Below are positions 35,162 through 46,276 of a DNA stretch of 64,000 nt, piece after piece. The notes beneath the pieces are model-generated. The model saw nothing but the letters and a program-made list of their open reading frames with translations. It was not told where the DNA came from and did no database searches. The DNA is from Hirsutella rhossiliensis. Its lineage: Eukaryota > Ascomycota > Sordariomycetes > Hypocreales > Ophiocordycipitaceae. The stretch's first letter is position 1. Every line of letters starts with the position of its first letter. The position numbers were made by a program, and so were the translations under genes. The DNA is taken from NCBI RefSeq assembly GCF_020360975.1, contig NW_025408681.1:1-64000 (forward strand), in the 5' to 3' direction.

Positions 35162-35447
35162 AAGCTCAAATATTAGCTCTATGGTGTCCTTATTGTTTGG
35201 TGGAGGAAAGGGTAGGACTGGGAACAAAAGATCCTCAACTCACGGAGACTGTCTGTGGCTGGCATTCTTGCAGATTATGTTGGACTCACGGTAGAGTACG
35301 TGCGGAACACAACAGCGTCTCGAGCGTCGCCAAGATATTTGGGCTGAGACAGGCCGGTAGATGTCTCTGGTACTATGAGGTATTTGGAGGGCCTTGAAGA
35401 CGAAAGGTAAGGTGGCCGGATACACAAGACCACGTGATCCATGCCTA
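35162..35447. other. No clear gene
   Basis: Possible upstream exon or intron of the small minus-strand gene. No family motif seen on either strand. Confidence 0.4.
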
Positions 35448-35595
35448 AGGGAGGGCTAGGAAATGAGGGGAGGGCTGCGTCTCAGATCAGGTATCTATGC
35501 CCCTGTTGATATCAGGTTTGCCCCTAGTCTATATGAGGATGTGTTTAATCAAGAAGGATGTGTACAGATAAAACGACAAGTCTCTCGCCCTCCCT
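35448..35595. mobile_element. 148-bp MITE with TA target duplication
   Basis: Ends AGGGAGGGCTAG and CTCGCCCTCCCT are inverted copies with one mismatch in 12 bases. TA flanks both sides (35446-35447 and 35596-35597). Non-coding. Size and TA target fit a Tc1/mariner/pogo-derived MITE. Confidence 0.6.
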
Positions 35596-35597
35596 TA

Positions 35598-36450
35598 GAG
35601 AGTGTTGAAATGTCGGAGGAAAACCCAAAACCCCGACCGTCCCTCCCTACTTGCCCAGAAGCGCTTCATTGAAAGACTTGTAAGACTAGGCGCGAAGTGC
35701 CCCTACATACGTATGCACCTCCTAGTGGAGGCATCTGACACAACGGTCACAACCGCACATCGCCAACCCAATGAGCGCGCACCGCAGCTCATGACGCCGG
35801 ACACCACGAGAAGAACATCCGGCGAGTGTAAGCTACTGTACTGTAGGCGGCGTTCATGACAAGATCTTGTTGTATAAGAGACGTCTCTTTCGATGCCTGT
35901 CACCTCTGGCTGTTCATCTGCGTGTCGCGTCAAGGTAATACTGGTAATACACCGCGCGGTCGATCGTGTATTGTGGATGGAAGGATGTCGTAAAGTGTGC
36001 AATCGCGTCCTTTCGGATACTTTCGAATTGGATCTGTCGATAGGCCCTGACGACTCGCAGGAGCCGTTCTTTGCGCGAAACTGAGGCTTGTTGTGACGCA
36101 AGCATTGTGTTGTTGCAGTACGGTGCGGGTTGCATTGGTCGGTGGACAGTTTCTGTTCGTGGGAGGTCTGCACGAGTAGGGAGGGTACTAGGAGGGCCTA
36201 AAAGTCGGCCAAATCCCCGTCCCCGATCCTCAGGGACGGGGGCCACTGACCGGGAAAAGGACGCTGAAACGGAAAACCTCGGTACCTTCATCTCACACTG
36301 TTTTACTAAGAAACCAAGGTTCTCTACTCCCTTGTTTGATGCATACATTTCCCTCACCAAGCGGCAGCATTCAATTGTCCGAAATATCGGCAGATGCATA
36401 AGAGAGCGACACCTTAGTATTTTGAAGCTATATTCTGCATAAGGCAGCTG
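35598..36450. other. Unassigned stretch
   Basis: The longest frame crosses this stretch on the minus strand (down to 35914) and overlaps the LINE piece to the right. It contains SRKERLLRVVRAYRQIQFES, but I recognise no family in it. No terminal repeats or clear gene are visible. Confidence 0.3.
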
Positions 36451-36454
36451 GCGC

Positions 36455-37445
36455 CCAATACGGTGGGCAAGATTATAGAGGCGACGATCGCACGGCGGCT
36501 CGCCGATACTGCGGAGACGCATTACGCGGACGACACTGCCATTCTGTGCGTCGGTGATAGCCTTGATGAAACGTCCGCCGAAGCATCTCACCATGTACGT
36601 GAGCTTCTTTCGTGGGGCGCCGCTAACGGGATCTCTGGGATCTCTTTCGACCCCGACAAGACAGAAGTGATGCACTTCTCTCGAACGAAGCCCAAGACGG
36701 CGCCGCCGGTGCTCCACGAGTTTGTGAAACGGCCGGATCGAGCGATGCGTTGGCTCGGCGTTTGGCTCGACAGCTCTCTCTTTCAAGACACACGTCGAGA
36801 AATGGACGGCCAAGGCACAAGCTGTTGCCTTTCATCTTAGGAGACTGACGAACATCAAATATGGTCCTCTGCCGAGTGCTATGCGACGAGCCGTCTGCGC
36901 TTGCGTCATCCCCGTGCTACTGTACGCGGCGGAGGCCTGGTACCCTGGTCCGAAAAGCCCGCGCTGGACGAAGCCTTCCAAGGAGGGGCCGTCGGGGATT
37001 GGCAAACTCGTCAAGAAGATGAGCAAGGCACTCTACACGTCTCTTCGGGCTATTTTGCCAGTGTGGAGGACGACACCGACGAACGTGCTGCACAGGGAGG
37101 CGGGAATACCGCCCGTTCCTCTACTCCTCGAAGGGCGTCGGACGGCCTTTGCTGCGCGCCTTAAAGCTCTCGACGAAGCTCATACGCTCGTCCAGCGCAC
37201 GTCGCGACCAAAAGCTCCCGTCGTGACCGTGAACAAACTTATCAAGTTGAAGTACCAGAAACAGCCACAGCCCTTCCGTACCAGACTGCGGCGAGCCGAC
37301 GAAATGCTATCGAGCTGCCTGAGACCTGCTTTACTGCAGCGCGGATTTGCCGAAGAGCAGACTGCGCCTCTGCAGAGTGCATCGAAACACGAGACGGCGA
37401 AAAATTTCGCGACTGGCTTCGGGCACTATCGCCCCGAACTCTTGT
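36455..37445 (+). pseudogene. Tad-type LINE fragment (RT end to RNase H start)
   Basis: The reverse transcriptase part begins with VGKIIEATIARRLADTAET joined directly to HYADDTAILCVGDSLDETSA, so most of the RT palm between these motifs is deleted. YADD is the catalytic box. After it come PDKTEVMHFSRT, RAMRWLGVWLDS and ALYTSLRAILPVWRTTPTNV. The thumb and connection region runs to FGHYRPEL. The piece aligns with the full LINE at 47.9-48.8 kb with moderate divergence. It stops at about 37445, just before the RNase H motif, where Copia-like sequence of the opposite strand starts. No poly-repeat tail, so the 3' end was lost in the fusion. Confidence 0.85.
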
Positions 37446-37781
37446 TCTCTAGGATATCTATCGTCACATCGTTGTGGCCAGCTTGCCGTAGGAGGTTGTG
37501 AAGTCTTGGGACCGCTGGGTGCCCGAATCGACGATGAAGAGTGCGGATCTCGCTCTCCGTGAGGAATGCGATAGCGGCCTCGTTGGTCTTAGGTAGGAGG
37601 AACCAAGGATGTCCCCATTTGCGGATAACCGGGAGGGTTGTTCGTCCGACAATAGTGTCTGTAAGGTTGTTGAAATAGATGCCTAGGCGATCCATATCAG
37701 CGAGAGAGAGGCGGAAGGGAGTAGGGTCTTGAGGATATGGAATATGATCCTTCCGAGAGGTGTTTTAAGGGCGATAGAGCC
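37446..37781 (-). pseudogene. Copia-like protease end and pre-integrase domain
   Basis: Continues the block beyond the MULE. LSLGSIALKTPLGRIIFHI is in one frame, then MDRLGIYFNNLTDTIV, LPVIRKWGHPWFLL, and the GAG-pre-integrase zinc-binding segment SEIRTLHRRFGHPAVPRLHN, followed by LLRQAGHNDVTIDILE. The CxxC half of the zinc site is lost because the sequence changes to LINE at about 37445. The catalytic integrase, RT and RNase H are absent. Confidence 0.8.
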
Positions 37782-37790
37782 GAGGGATAG
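37782..37790. repeat. 9-bp MULE target duplication, left
   Basis: GAGGGATAG, identical to 42712-42720. Confidence 0.92.
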
Positions 37791-38372
37791 CGGGATGGCT
37801 CCGGACAGACAGGTTCGGGCAGACATATTGCAGGGATTATCGCGCTAAGCATGGGTTAAAAGCCATCGCGCCTTGACTACAACCTGAACGGGAATAATCG
37901 TTCATCGCCCTTGCTAGGTGCGCGTCGCAATAAGAATCGCGTTGTTCAGGTTCAATGGAGATCCAGCATCTCGTCCGACGCGAACGCGAACGCGATGGAG
38001 ATCCAGTACCGCGACAGCCTCCCCGATGATGTCCGCTCCGGCTTCGACAAAGCTGTAGAAGTCCTACCGCAAGAGCATCTCCGCGCTCCTGTTACCGGTG
38101 ACGAAGTGAACAGCCCCGAGGAAGCCCTTCACTGGTTCCAAAACTATGCATTCACCCATACCGCCATCTTGGTAACGATCCCTGGATTTTTGTGACCTCG
38201 GAGCTGGCTGCTTTGCATAAGACATGGTCCAGCTGCGTACCACCGCAGGTCCGTCGAGTAACCAGCGTGGATGAAGGACATTGAGTGGGACAGGCCAGGA
38301 CCTGACAACAGCCTCGTACAGCCAGTGTCGACAGGGCAGGCCGTATCTGAGTGGGAACTCACACGCGAAGGG

Positions 38373-40024
38373 TCATCCAGGTTCGTTGAGAAGGCCCAAC
38401 ACCTTACGCTCCTTCTCGAGCTCAGTGTTTTGCCTCCATCTTAGAGCTTTTGCTGCCTCCCACTCCGGAGCTAGCTTGCTCAGAACATAGTGTGGAACCT
38501 TCCCGATAAGAAGGCGGAAAGCAGCTCGGTCCAACAGCCTTGGGACGTCTGCCCTGCTCCGATCCTCGTCTTCAGTGATTTTTTGAGTTAATTTCTTCAA
38601 GCTTTCGGCCAGTTTTTGACAGGATGCCTGCAGGGGAAGCTGCCTGTTGAGAGACTGTTTGACCACGACATGGTAGCTTTCGTTCCTCTGCGTGCTGTTA
38701 CATCCGAGGTTCGGGTACTGTCGTGTGTGTGCTCGGACAAATTGGCGCTCTTTCGGTTGCCAATTATTCTTGAGATAAAGGCGTTCCGGCTCCCGAATTT
38801 CTGCGAGCAGCTCGCCTCGCCGTTCTTCAAGTCGCGCCTCATCGGGAGCTTGTATGTAATCCCAAACGAACCGAAGTAGCTCTTCCCTTCGTTCCTTCGT
38901 ATATTTGCCCGAGTCTAACAATCGCTTCTTGAAGTTCTCTGCGGCATGCCATTCACAGAGCTGCAATATTTGCCCATCTTCACCCTGAGGATCAGCTCGC
39001 TTGGGACGCCGCCATCGCGGCAGCGAGCCTTTGGTTTGATCCCCGAGAACGACTTGAGGTGGTGGGCAATCGTACCAGACCAGTTCTGCCAATTGAGCAT
39101 TCACAAATTCGAAGGCTTCAGCTGATTCATATGTTATAAAGGCGAAAGCCAGAGGAAATGTCTTGCCTGTGTTTGTGATTCCCACTATGACAGATAAAGG
39201 CAGGTGGAGGCAATTGGTGTTGAACGTCGCATCGGTTTGCATGAGGAATCCGCTGACGAATCTTCTACCCAGGCGGATCTGCTCGGAAGAACAGAAGAAC
39301 AGGTGCTCGAGTACTCGCGCTGTCCGTCGTCCTTGGTCGTCAAGAAGGTATTTGAAGAAGCAACGAACACGGAAGTCCTCGAACTCCAAACAAGTGAGCA
39401 AGACGTCAAGCGCTTCTTGACTGCTGCGTCTCCTTCAGACCGGCTCAGGTTGTAGAACTCCTTTGCAGAAAGACAGTTGCCTAAGCCGTGTTGGTCGAGA
39501 ATCCGGGTTGATTCAGTTGCTGACAGGCCGGCAGTCCGATGCGCGAGGGCCAGATCGACTGCCGCAGCCCGCTCTGGGATACGGGATCTATGGCAGGCGT
39601 AGTGGAAGGGATTTTGAAGTGGCGGATGCGTATGGTACGCGTAAGTGAAACCGACCACCCAGCCTTTTCGCTCTTCTATCCCTCCGCGGCCGCTCCGGAT
39701 AGTTTGGTAGGAGACATAAAGACTATAAGGACACTCCTTGGCCTTGGTGTACGTAAGCTCCTTCTTTCGGTCCCCTCCCTCTGTGACGATGTCCGGCAGC
39801 TTTCGAGTATTTCGGGTACCTCTACCGTGATGGATACAATTCACTCGCAGGCGGTCGCGTACCTTGCTGGCAGTGACCAGAGCGGAACATGGTTCTTCAA
39901 TCGGGATTGGAGGTCGTTCAAGTACAGGGGAGCCTCGGCGGACAGCAGGCAGAGGAGTTCTCGAGACTCTTTCGCTTACAGAATGACCGTCTAATAGCAG
40001 ATTTCCAGGCGCAGGTACAGTCAA
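38373..40024 (-). pseudogene. MULE transposase, one frame change
   Basis: About 550 residues on the minus strand. The N-terminal frame (40024 to about 39400) has a FAR1/WRKY-GCM-like DNA-binding region (ECPYSLYVSYQTIRSG, and HTHPPLQNP with paired His). AHRTAGLSATESTRILDQHG is a helix-turn-helix-like segment after it. The second frame (39401-38373) is the MULE catalytic domain. Its motifs are LMQTDATFNTNCLHLPLSVI with the first Asp, VVLGDQTKGSLPRW with the second Asp, QLCEWHAAENFKKRL with the CxxH motif, and NSTQRNESYHVVVKQ with the likely catalytic Glu. The two frames overlap around 39185-39415, and a single shift near 39400 would join them. Its inverted ends are intact apart from the pogo insertion. 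Confidence 0.88.
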
Positions 40025-40492
40025 GAGCCCTCCTGCCTCCGGAATTGCCGGAAGTACTGCATTCGCCTGGCTTGAAGAGGTTCAAATCGCACGGTAGCAC
40101 GAAAAGGCGATCCATGACCGGCCGTGAGGCCGCAGAGCATACTGCCGCTCGAGCGGACGGAGCCACTTCGGATTTGCTGAAGGGAGTTGATCAGCTTCCT
40201 GACCCTTCCTCGACCCCGTCCTCTCCTTTAGCAACTTCGCCACAGCTTCTTCGGGAAACGAGACGTAGTCGAACACGGAGCACGAAGGATATAGAGAAGG
40301 CGACGACTGCTACTGGGAAGTCTCCAGATAGAGCGGAAAGGCCCGAAAGGGTGAGGAACCCGATATGCCTAAGCCGCGGTGCAAGAAGCGGAAGGCTTCC
40401 AGGAGGATGAAACGCAGTTGGAACTGCAGCAGCGGCCTACCCAGGATTGTATACTAGTGGATTTCCCTTCAGACTGAAAAATGGCACTTGTG
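40025..40492. other. MULE 5' non-coding region
   Basis: Lies between the transposase start and the inner edge of the right inverted repeat. Frames here on the + strand look like shadows, with no motif. Confidence 0.5.
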
Positions 40493-40507
40493 CCCGTTCA
40501 GGTTGTA

Positions 40508-42622
40508 AGGGATTTTCCGATGATCTGCCGGATCTGGTGATCTGCCGGATTGCGGCGACTTCGCACGCTCAACATCAATCGACAATAGCTCAACAACAAC
40601 GGTGCCAATTGACGTATCCTTTGATTTCCTGAATCATCAGAAGCAGTGAAAGTCTGGCATATATTTAGAACTTTTATCTAGGGGCAATGCGCTGCGGTGC
40701 TGACATCAAACCAAGCAACGGCCAAAATAGGATGCCGACAGATTGTGTAAGTCATTTCAGCCAATACAGCAAAAACAGAACATTATTGGCTTTCATCGTA
40801 GGCTTTAATCATGTGGGATTCTCCCATTCTATCCATAGTGCAGAACTTGGCTCAGGATACTGCAAAAATGGGGTTGGAAGGGCGAGCTGGATAACTTCAT
40901 TCTACGCACCCGTAATGAGCCAGATTGAACGTGATTCGACGGTACAAGCATCTTCTGAAAAGAACCTATCTATGCATCTGAATGTAAGGTTTATTTTTAG
41001 CTTGAAATTCAGTGCGCGAGGCTCCGCTTTCACACCTGACAAGGAAAGACGTGCACGAAAATTGAGAAATTCGACACCCTACCCTAAAACACGTATAACA
41101 TGGATGAAATGGGCTTTCTATTCCTTATGAGCATTTGAACGAACAGGGTATTCCTCTTATTATAAGAAAACAAGGCAAAATTGCTCGGCGTATTAAAAAA
41201 TGGCAACCCATCCTCCCTTACGTTCAAGATGTGCGTCAGTCAAGAGATGGCATCGCTGCCCCATTTCTCATCCACCAAGACAAGCCAGCACAAACTCTGG
41301 ACTTTTGGTTCGTGAAACGTGAATCAAGTCGTCAATAAATATTTTTAACACGTCAAAAACGAGGTGGACGAATCACAATATTGAAATGAGCAGCTCACCG
41401 GTACGTTCGACCGGTTTACCAGGGTGAAAGCTCGAAACGGTTGTGCTTATCGCCTTTGGTTCCCGATGGCCACTTAACCATTTTAGTATCGAATTTATGG
41501 AGTGGTGTGACCGGCACCGAGTGATCGTTGTGGTGTTTCCCCTCAATCCATTCATCGGCTGCAACCCTTGATGTATCGTTATTCAGCCTCTCTCAACAGC
41601 GTATACGCATGATCTTATCCAGTACACAGACAAATCAAAAGGTTCATTGGATTGCTGAAATCGAAGATCTAGACTGTGTTTTGGAACGCATTTCAGGAAG
41701 TAGTCGAGAAGTCCTCTGTTGATGCTGGCCGCAACAGCCGAAGGCTGAGCAGCACCCTCGGGAGCCCTCAATATGAGTTTTAAGTGCTTGATATGAGAGT
41801 TAAAGTATGCAGAGAACAAGTAGTCACAAGAACCAGCGCAGGCAGACCGGTAAGGCTTCAAAAGATGATCTCTTCTGCTGTACAGATTCTAGTGCAGACG
41901 AGGTGTTTAGCTCTAAAATTGTGGCTCAAGCTCGCCAAAAAATGACAGTGAAAGGACTCCAAAAGAAAGAGGAGGCTCTGAAGAAGGAGGCCCGAAAGCT
42001 TCAGCGACAGCAGAAGGCAGCGGAGCAAAAGCTCTCGCTCTAGAGAAGAGGAAGCAATGAGAGGCGGAAATTGGGAGAAAACGACGGATGACGGAGGCCG
42101 TGAAGCAAAATAAGGAGATAAATTGGCATTATTAACAAGAGCTGAAGATTTTGAAAGTGGAAAAGCCACAGAAAATGCAGAATGAGCGACGGGTGGCTTC
42201 TGAGGGTCGCGAGAGGAGTCAGGATGTTCACGCTGCAAAAATTGTCACTCTTCCGTTCACACCAGAGCGGGCCATAGCATTGCAGGTACCAAACACACTA
42301 TATAATAACGCAAATAATAAGGCAATGATAACTTCAAACGACATATCCTGTCCTCAAAGGCCCTCTTTAGCTGTTGATAGTGATCGGGAGGCAATGGGTG
42401 CATTTCGGGGACTTGCGCGATCGGAGAGTAACAGAAGACGACCTCGATGGCTGGATGACTTCAAAAAGATTGAGTGGCATCTTTGAGCATTATTAACTGC
42501 TCTTATAAGATTTTAGAACAATTCAAATAGTATTCGTGAAGTTATTCTCAGTTCTTTGCTGGAATGCAATGAGCCCAAAATCCGGCGAATCGCCAGATCC
42601 GGCAGATCACCGGAAAATCCCT
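40508..42622 (+). mobile_element. Pogo-type element, copy A (inside MULE repeat)
   Basis: 2115 bp with inverted ends starting AGGGATTTTCCG and containing GATCTGCCGGATCTGG, bordered by TA (40506-40507 and 42623-42624). The interior is an old pogo transposase relic: KRGWMDEMGF-like first motif near 41100, EFMEWCDRHRVIVVVFPLNP near 41490-41545, and a charged C-terminal coil near 41820-42040. The gene has stops in both copies, so this is a non-autonomous element moved by another transposase. Copy B at 52494 is identical apart from five homopolymer lengths. Confidence 0.92.
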
Positions 42623-42711
42623 TAGTCAAGGCGCGATGGCTTTTAACCCATGCTTAGCGCGATAATCCCTGCAATATGTCTGTCCGAACCTGTCTGTCCG
42701 GAGCCATCCCG

Positions 42712-42720
42712 GAGGGATAG
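42712..42720. repeat. 9-bp MULE target duplication, right
   Basis: GAGGGATAG, identical to 37782-37790; the Copia protease frame ends here. Confidence 0.92.
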
Positions 42721-44826
42721 AATGGCTTCGCCGTTGCCGAATTTGATAGAAGCTTGGCCTGCTGTAGTCTTATCGAGCGTTATAGCAGGGTCTTCTCGTT
42801 GTAGAGCGATGCATTGGTCGTAGCCAGCTGTGGAGACCTTCGCGGCGCCTGTGTCAATTATGATGCCCTGGAATCGGAGTCTTGAGTAGCGCTCCTCTAT
42901 CATGAATTGGGAAGCAGGTGTAGCGTTGTTTTGAGAGGTGCTATACACGTCTTCCCCTGTGATCAGATGGTTGAAGGCTTGCTGGCAGAGCATTTGGCTT
43001 GTGTGCCACTGTTCTGGGTTGTTGTCATTATCTTCATTGTCGTCCTCGTCCCAGGGTCGTTAGCATCATCGTGGGCATCCATCTCGTGACCTTCAAAGTC
43101 AAGAACGTAGGCTGTAAGGTCCTGGGAGGGGTAATCCTATGAAGTGACAGTGGGCGACGTATTGGTCTCAGGATCTTTGACGTTCCTCGGCAGTGTGCTT
43201 TGTAGACCAACATCCTTCCTTATTGCAGACGAAGCACTTCTTATTCCACGGGTGGTTGTGGCCGTAACGGCCTTGTGGGCGGTTAAAGCGTTGACTATTG
43301 AAGCTTCCCCGTGTAGCCGCCTCGTTGAGCGTTGCCTCTATACCTTCTATACCCCTTCTGACCAAATCTTCCGCGATTGTTGTTGTATCTTCGATCGAGA
43401 TAGTAGTGGTCATTGGGATCCATATGATCAGATGGTTCCTCGAGGTCTTGATGGTATTGAGGGCTTCCTTGAAGATAACGAGGCGTTATTCCGCGTGCAA
43501 GATGGGTCTCAACGGAAGAGCAGATCTGCAAAGGGGCTCGATTCCTTCGGCGGGCTTGAATAAAGCGTATTCAAGTTCAGGAACACCGCGGCATGCATTA
43601 ATAAGCGTTGTACGCAGTGGAACGTTTCCTGCATACGCGTTGCCAAGAGCTCGTTGGCATAACTGTAGCTTATCAAGGAGTAGCTGAAGAACCTCGTGTA
43701 GGGATTTCGTAGCATTATCGGCACGGAGCTTGTTAAAGGAAATAGTCGTCCATTCAGTATAGTAGTGAACGTGGTTAACTTCCGTATCGAAATGTTGCTT
43801 GATGCTATCGTATGCCTTGCGGAACGTTGAGGTCCAGTTAATGTGGTCAATGTAGTACGTTTGGGCTCGGCCAGTAAGGATTCGAGGAAAAGAGCGTGGA
43901 ATTGGTCCGGCTTGACCTGAATGTTATAACAGATACTCATAAAGATGCGTAGCTTATCATCGAGAAGGTCATAGGGTTCCCCCGTATAGTTCTTCTCTTT
44001 GTCCCAGATCTTGGTGAATTTCTGTTGTGTGTCGGCATCGACGATGCCGTTCGGGATGTCGGCCGGGGGAAGCGTTGTGTACGCTTCGAGGGATGTGGGA
44101 GAAGAGGTTCTGCTAGAACGATGCTCTGTTGCTGGAACTGATAGCTTGTAGGATGTATTGTTCGTTGGGAAGCGTAGCAGTCGTTGTGGGCGGTTCCGCA
44201 ATTGTCGTAGCGGGAGGAGCAGGAGCGTCGGAATAGGGGCTGACGGCGTGGATGGCTCCGCCGTGTTGGAGGTGGGAGGGTTCTGCGTTAGTCGTCTCTC
44301 TTTTCTTGTATAGGCCTCCGTTCCTTTATCGAATTGGGTTACCATGAATTCGTTGTCGGGCCAAGCTGGTGGGTTATCGATCGTCTGTAGGAAGACGAGC
44401 TGTGGGATGATGTGGTCACCCTTTTCTCCTGTATAGATACCACGTCTCTTTAAAAGGTAACGTAGCTCCTACGAAATTCCTTTGGCATCTTTCTCCACGT
44501 TGCCTCGGTCCACTGTTGGAAGTGATCCTGGAAGAATTCAAGGATATTAGTGCCATGAAGGTGTACGTTCTCCTCGCATTCTGACATAAATCGTGCGGTA
44601 TATGTCATAACAGCTATTCTATCTTCCTCTTGGGCGTGATCTCATCCTCCCATCGGGTCGGATCGATATCCTGATATTGGGTCTTTGGGATCGTGAGATT
44701 TTGGACCAATTCCCTTACTTGGTCGAGGAAGGCGTCGTTCCTCGTAGAGGCGGGGTTCGGGGTTGGGGTCGTGCTTGTCATCGTGAGGGTTGTCACGTAG
44801 TTGTCGAATCGGCGTTGTGGACGCAC
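42721..44826 (-). pseudogene. Copia-like Gag and protease, broken
   Basis: Gag starts at about 44778 (MTSTTPTPNPASTRNDAFLD, then DIDPTRWEDEITPKRKIE). It continues in pieces as DADTQQKFTKIWDKEKNYTG and PYDLLDDKLRIFMSICYNIQ. Near 43215 a zinc knuckle reads CFVCNKEGCWSTKHTAEER, a CxxCxxxC/H variant. The protease (42990-42721) has IIIDTGAAKVSTAGYDQ, where DTG is the aspartic active site, and ends at QASIKFGNGEAI where the MULE inserted. Several frame changes separate the pieces. This layout, with Gag fused to an aspartic protease, is typical of a common fungal Copia-type lineage. Confidence 0.8.
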
Positions 44827-44835
44827 TTACACTTA

Positions 44836-46276
44836 CCATGCCCCACCCCCCTTTCGGTAACACCCACCTTTCGGTAGCGCAATTGAAAAAAACTCCACCA
44901 AAAGTCTACCATTTGAACTACATGAAATATGACCAGAACTCGAGATTATAAACACCAAAAATATATCATTCCGTAGATAAATGGACGCTCCTATCTGCAC
45001 CGCGCTTTTTTTACCACTCTCCCGGATCTGGTGGTGACAAAAGGCCTCAGGTGCCGTCCTGACTTCCATCACTGAAGCTGACTCCACCTCCGAGACCACC
45101 TCCTCCTCGATCGCAGAATTCGGCACAACGGGCATCTCTTGACTTCTACTTTGGGAATGGCTTCCTGGGCCACAAAGCTTCACTGAGAGTCATGAAACGT
45201 CTGTTCGCGTTCTGATTCGCTCTCCTCTTCTTGCTTCTCTGCAGCCGGGCCACTTCTGCCTCCAGCTTCGCAATTCTGTTGCTGTGCTCAGCAACCGTTT
45301 GTTCTTGGGCTTCAGAGCCTCTAGTGATCACAGCGTAACTCATCCGAGTGCTAGGAGCCTTGTTCTTTTCGAAATCGCGAATCTGGCGGCTGGTTCTTGG
45401 GTGTATCATCAGGAGCCAAAAGCGGCGCAGAATTTGTAGATGTCTCTACCGGATCTGCGTGAATATCTGCATGCCGGAATGCCTCGGATCGTGAGATTGG
45501 CCAATTTCAGTGACCCTCCAGCTGGACAACATATTCTTTGCTGTCATTCCGACCTCACGTGCTTTGGCATGGGCGCATATAAACTTGACCTTATCAACGG
45601 GGGCAGAATCCGTCAGACAAGTTAAATTCTGAAGTTATTTCCGATGCGCCGCTTTGAAAGCCTTTAAAACACCGTTATTCAATGGCTGAAGGCCATGAGA
45701 GCAGTGGGAAGGAAGGTAACAGCAGTAGACGTTGTTCAAAACGCACGTGGCCATCCATGCATCCTGGTCCCGGTTAATAGTGATTTCTAGGAGATAAATA
45801 CGGAAACGCACCGTTTCATGGCTTTCATGTCCATTTAATATGATCAGCCTAGCACCGACTCATCGGCAGGCTGCGTCTCAGGCAAATAGACTCTCTCAAG
45901 CCACTCAATAGCGACAGGTGGTCCATCCATCCGTTCGGCGAGGTAATGTAATTCCGGTCGGCAATTTTGCCGAATTCCGTCACGAACCACTCTTTCTGGA
46001 GTTCTTTGCCCTTGAAAATGATACCAGGAGTAAGGGCACGGCCATCCGCAGTGATGGCTTCGATAAATGAGGTCTAGTTGCGGGACTGTGGTCCCTTCAG
46101 CAGGGCCTTCCGTTTTGGGTCTGTACTGCAAACCACAAGACTTTCCAAACCTGGAGAAAAGACGCTGGTTAGTTGGAATAATGAACGGCAAGTCAAACGC
46201 TCACCAAAGCCAACATCATACCGCCCTCGGCGACATTCACGATATTCTCCGGTTTAATCCGCCCATACCCCTTGTC
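44836..46276 (-). pseudogene. Pogo-type transposase relic, 3' part
   Basis: Minus strand. It begins truncated at 46276 within the first catalytic motif region (KGYGRIKPENIVNVAEGGMM). QYRPKTEGPAEGTTVPQLDL, ADGRALTPGIIFKGKELQKE and WFVTEFGKIADRNYITSPNG follow, then WLERVYLPETQPADES near 45860. The later core around 45700 is damaged (CCYLPSHCSHGLQPLNN is legible). The C-terminal coiled coil is at 45410-45190 (EQTVAEHSNRIAKLEAEVAR, LQRSKKRRANQNANRRF). The 3' end of the element reaches TA-CCATGCCCC at 44834-44836, a terminus similar to that at 59437. Its 5' part is missing; the break is exactly the end of the hAT-like element at 46277. Confidence 0.8.

Larger units (their letters stand above)
37791..42711 (-). 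mobile_element. Mutator-like element (MULE) with long inverted ends
   Basis: Long terminal inverted repeats start CGGGATGGCTCCGGACAG. The outer 89 bp match between 37791-37879 and 42623-42711 with few differences. The homology continues to about 102 bp (left to 37892; right inner part at 40493-40507), because a pogo element is inserted inside the right repeat. A 9-bp target duplication GAGGGATAG flanks the element (37782-37790 and 42712-42720), as expected for MULEs. Without the pogo it is about 2.8 kb. It encodes a MULE transposase on the minus strand. Confidence 0.95.
37446..44833 (-). mobile_element. Copia-like LTR retrotransposon relic, split by a MULE
   Basis: Minus-strand relic in two blocks, 44833-42721 (Gag and protease) and 37781-37446 (protease end and pre-integrase). 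The MULE at 37791-42711 lies between. Removing the MULE and one 9-bp duplication joins the frame ...FGNGEAI to LSLGSIALKTPLGRII. Integrase core, reverse transcriptase and both LTRs are missing. The right border abuts a pogo terminus at 44836, the left border a LINE fragment. Confidence 0.8.

Noticed and set aside
35914..36813. 299-residue minus-strand open frame
   Set aside because: Its right half lies antisense to the LINE fragment at 36.46-37.45 kb, and its left half shows no family motif; length alone in GC-rich DNA is not evidence.
37446..37781. Gypsy-type integrase zinc finger
   Set aside because: The order Gag, aspartic protease, pre-integrase segment (LHRRFGHP) fits a Copia-like layout better.
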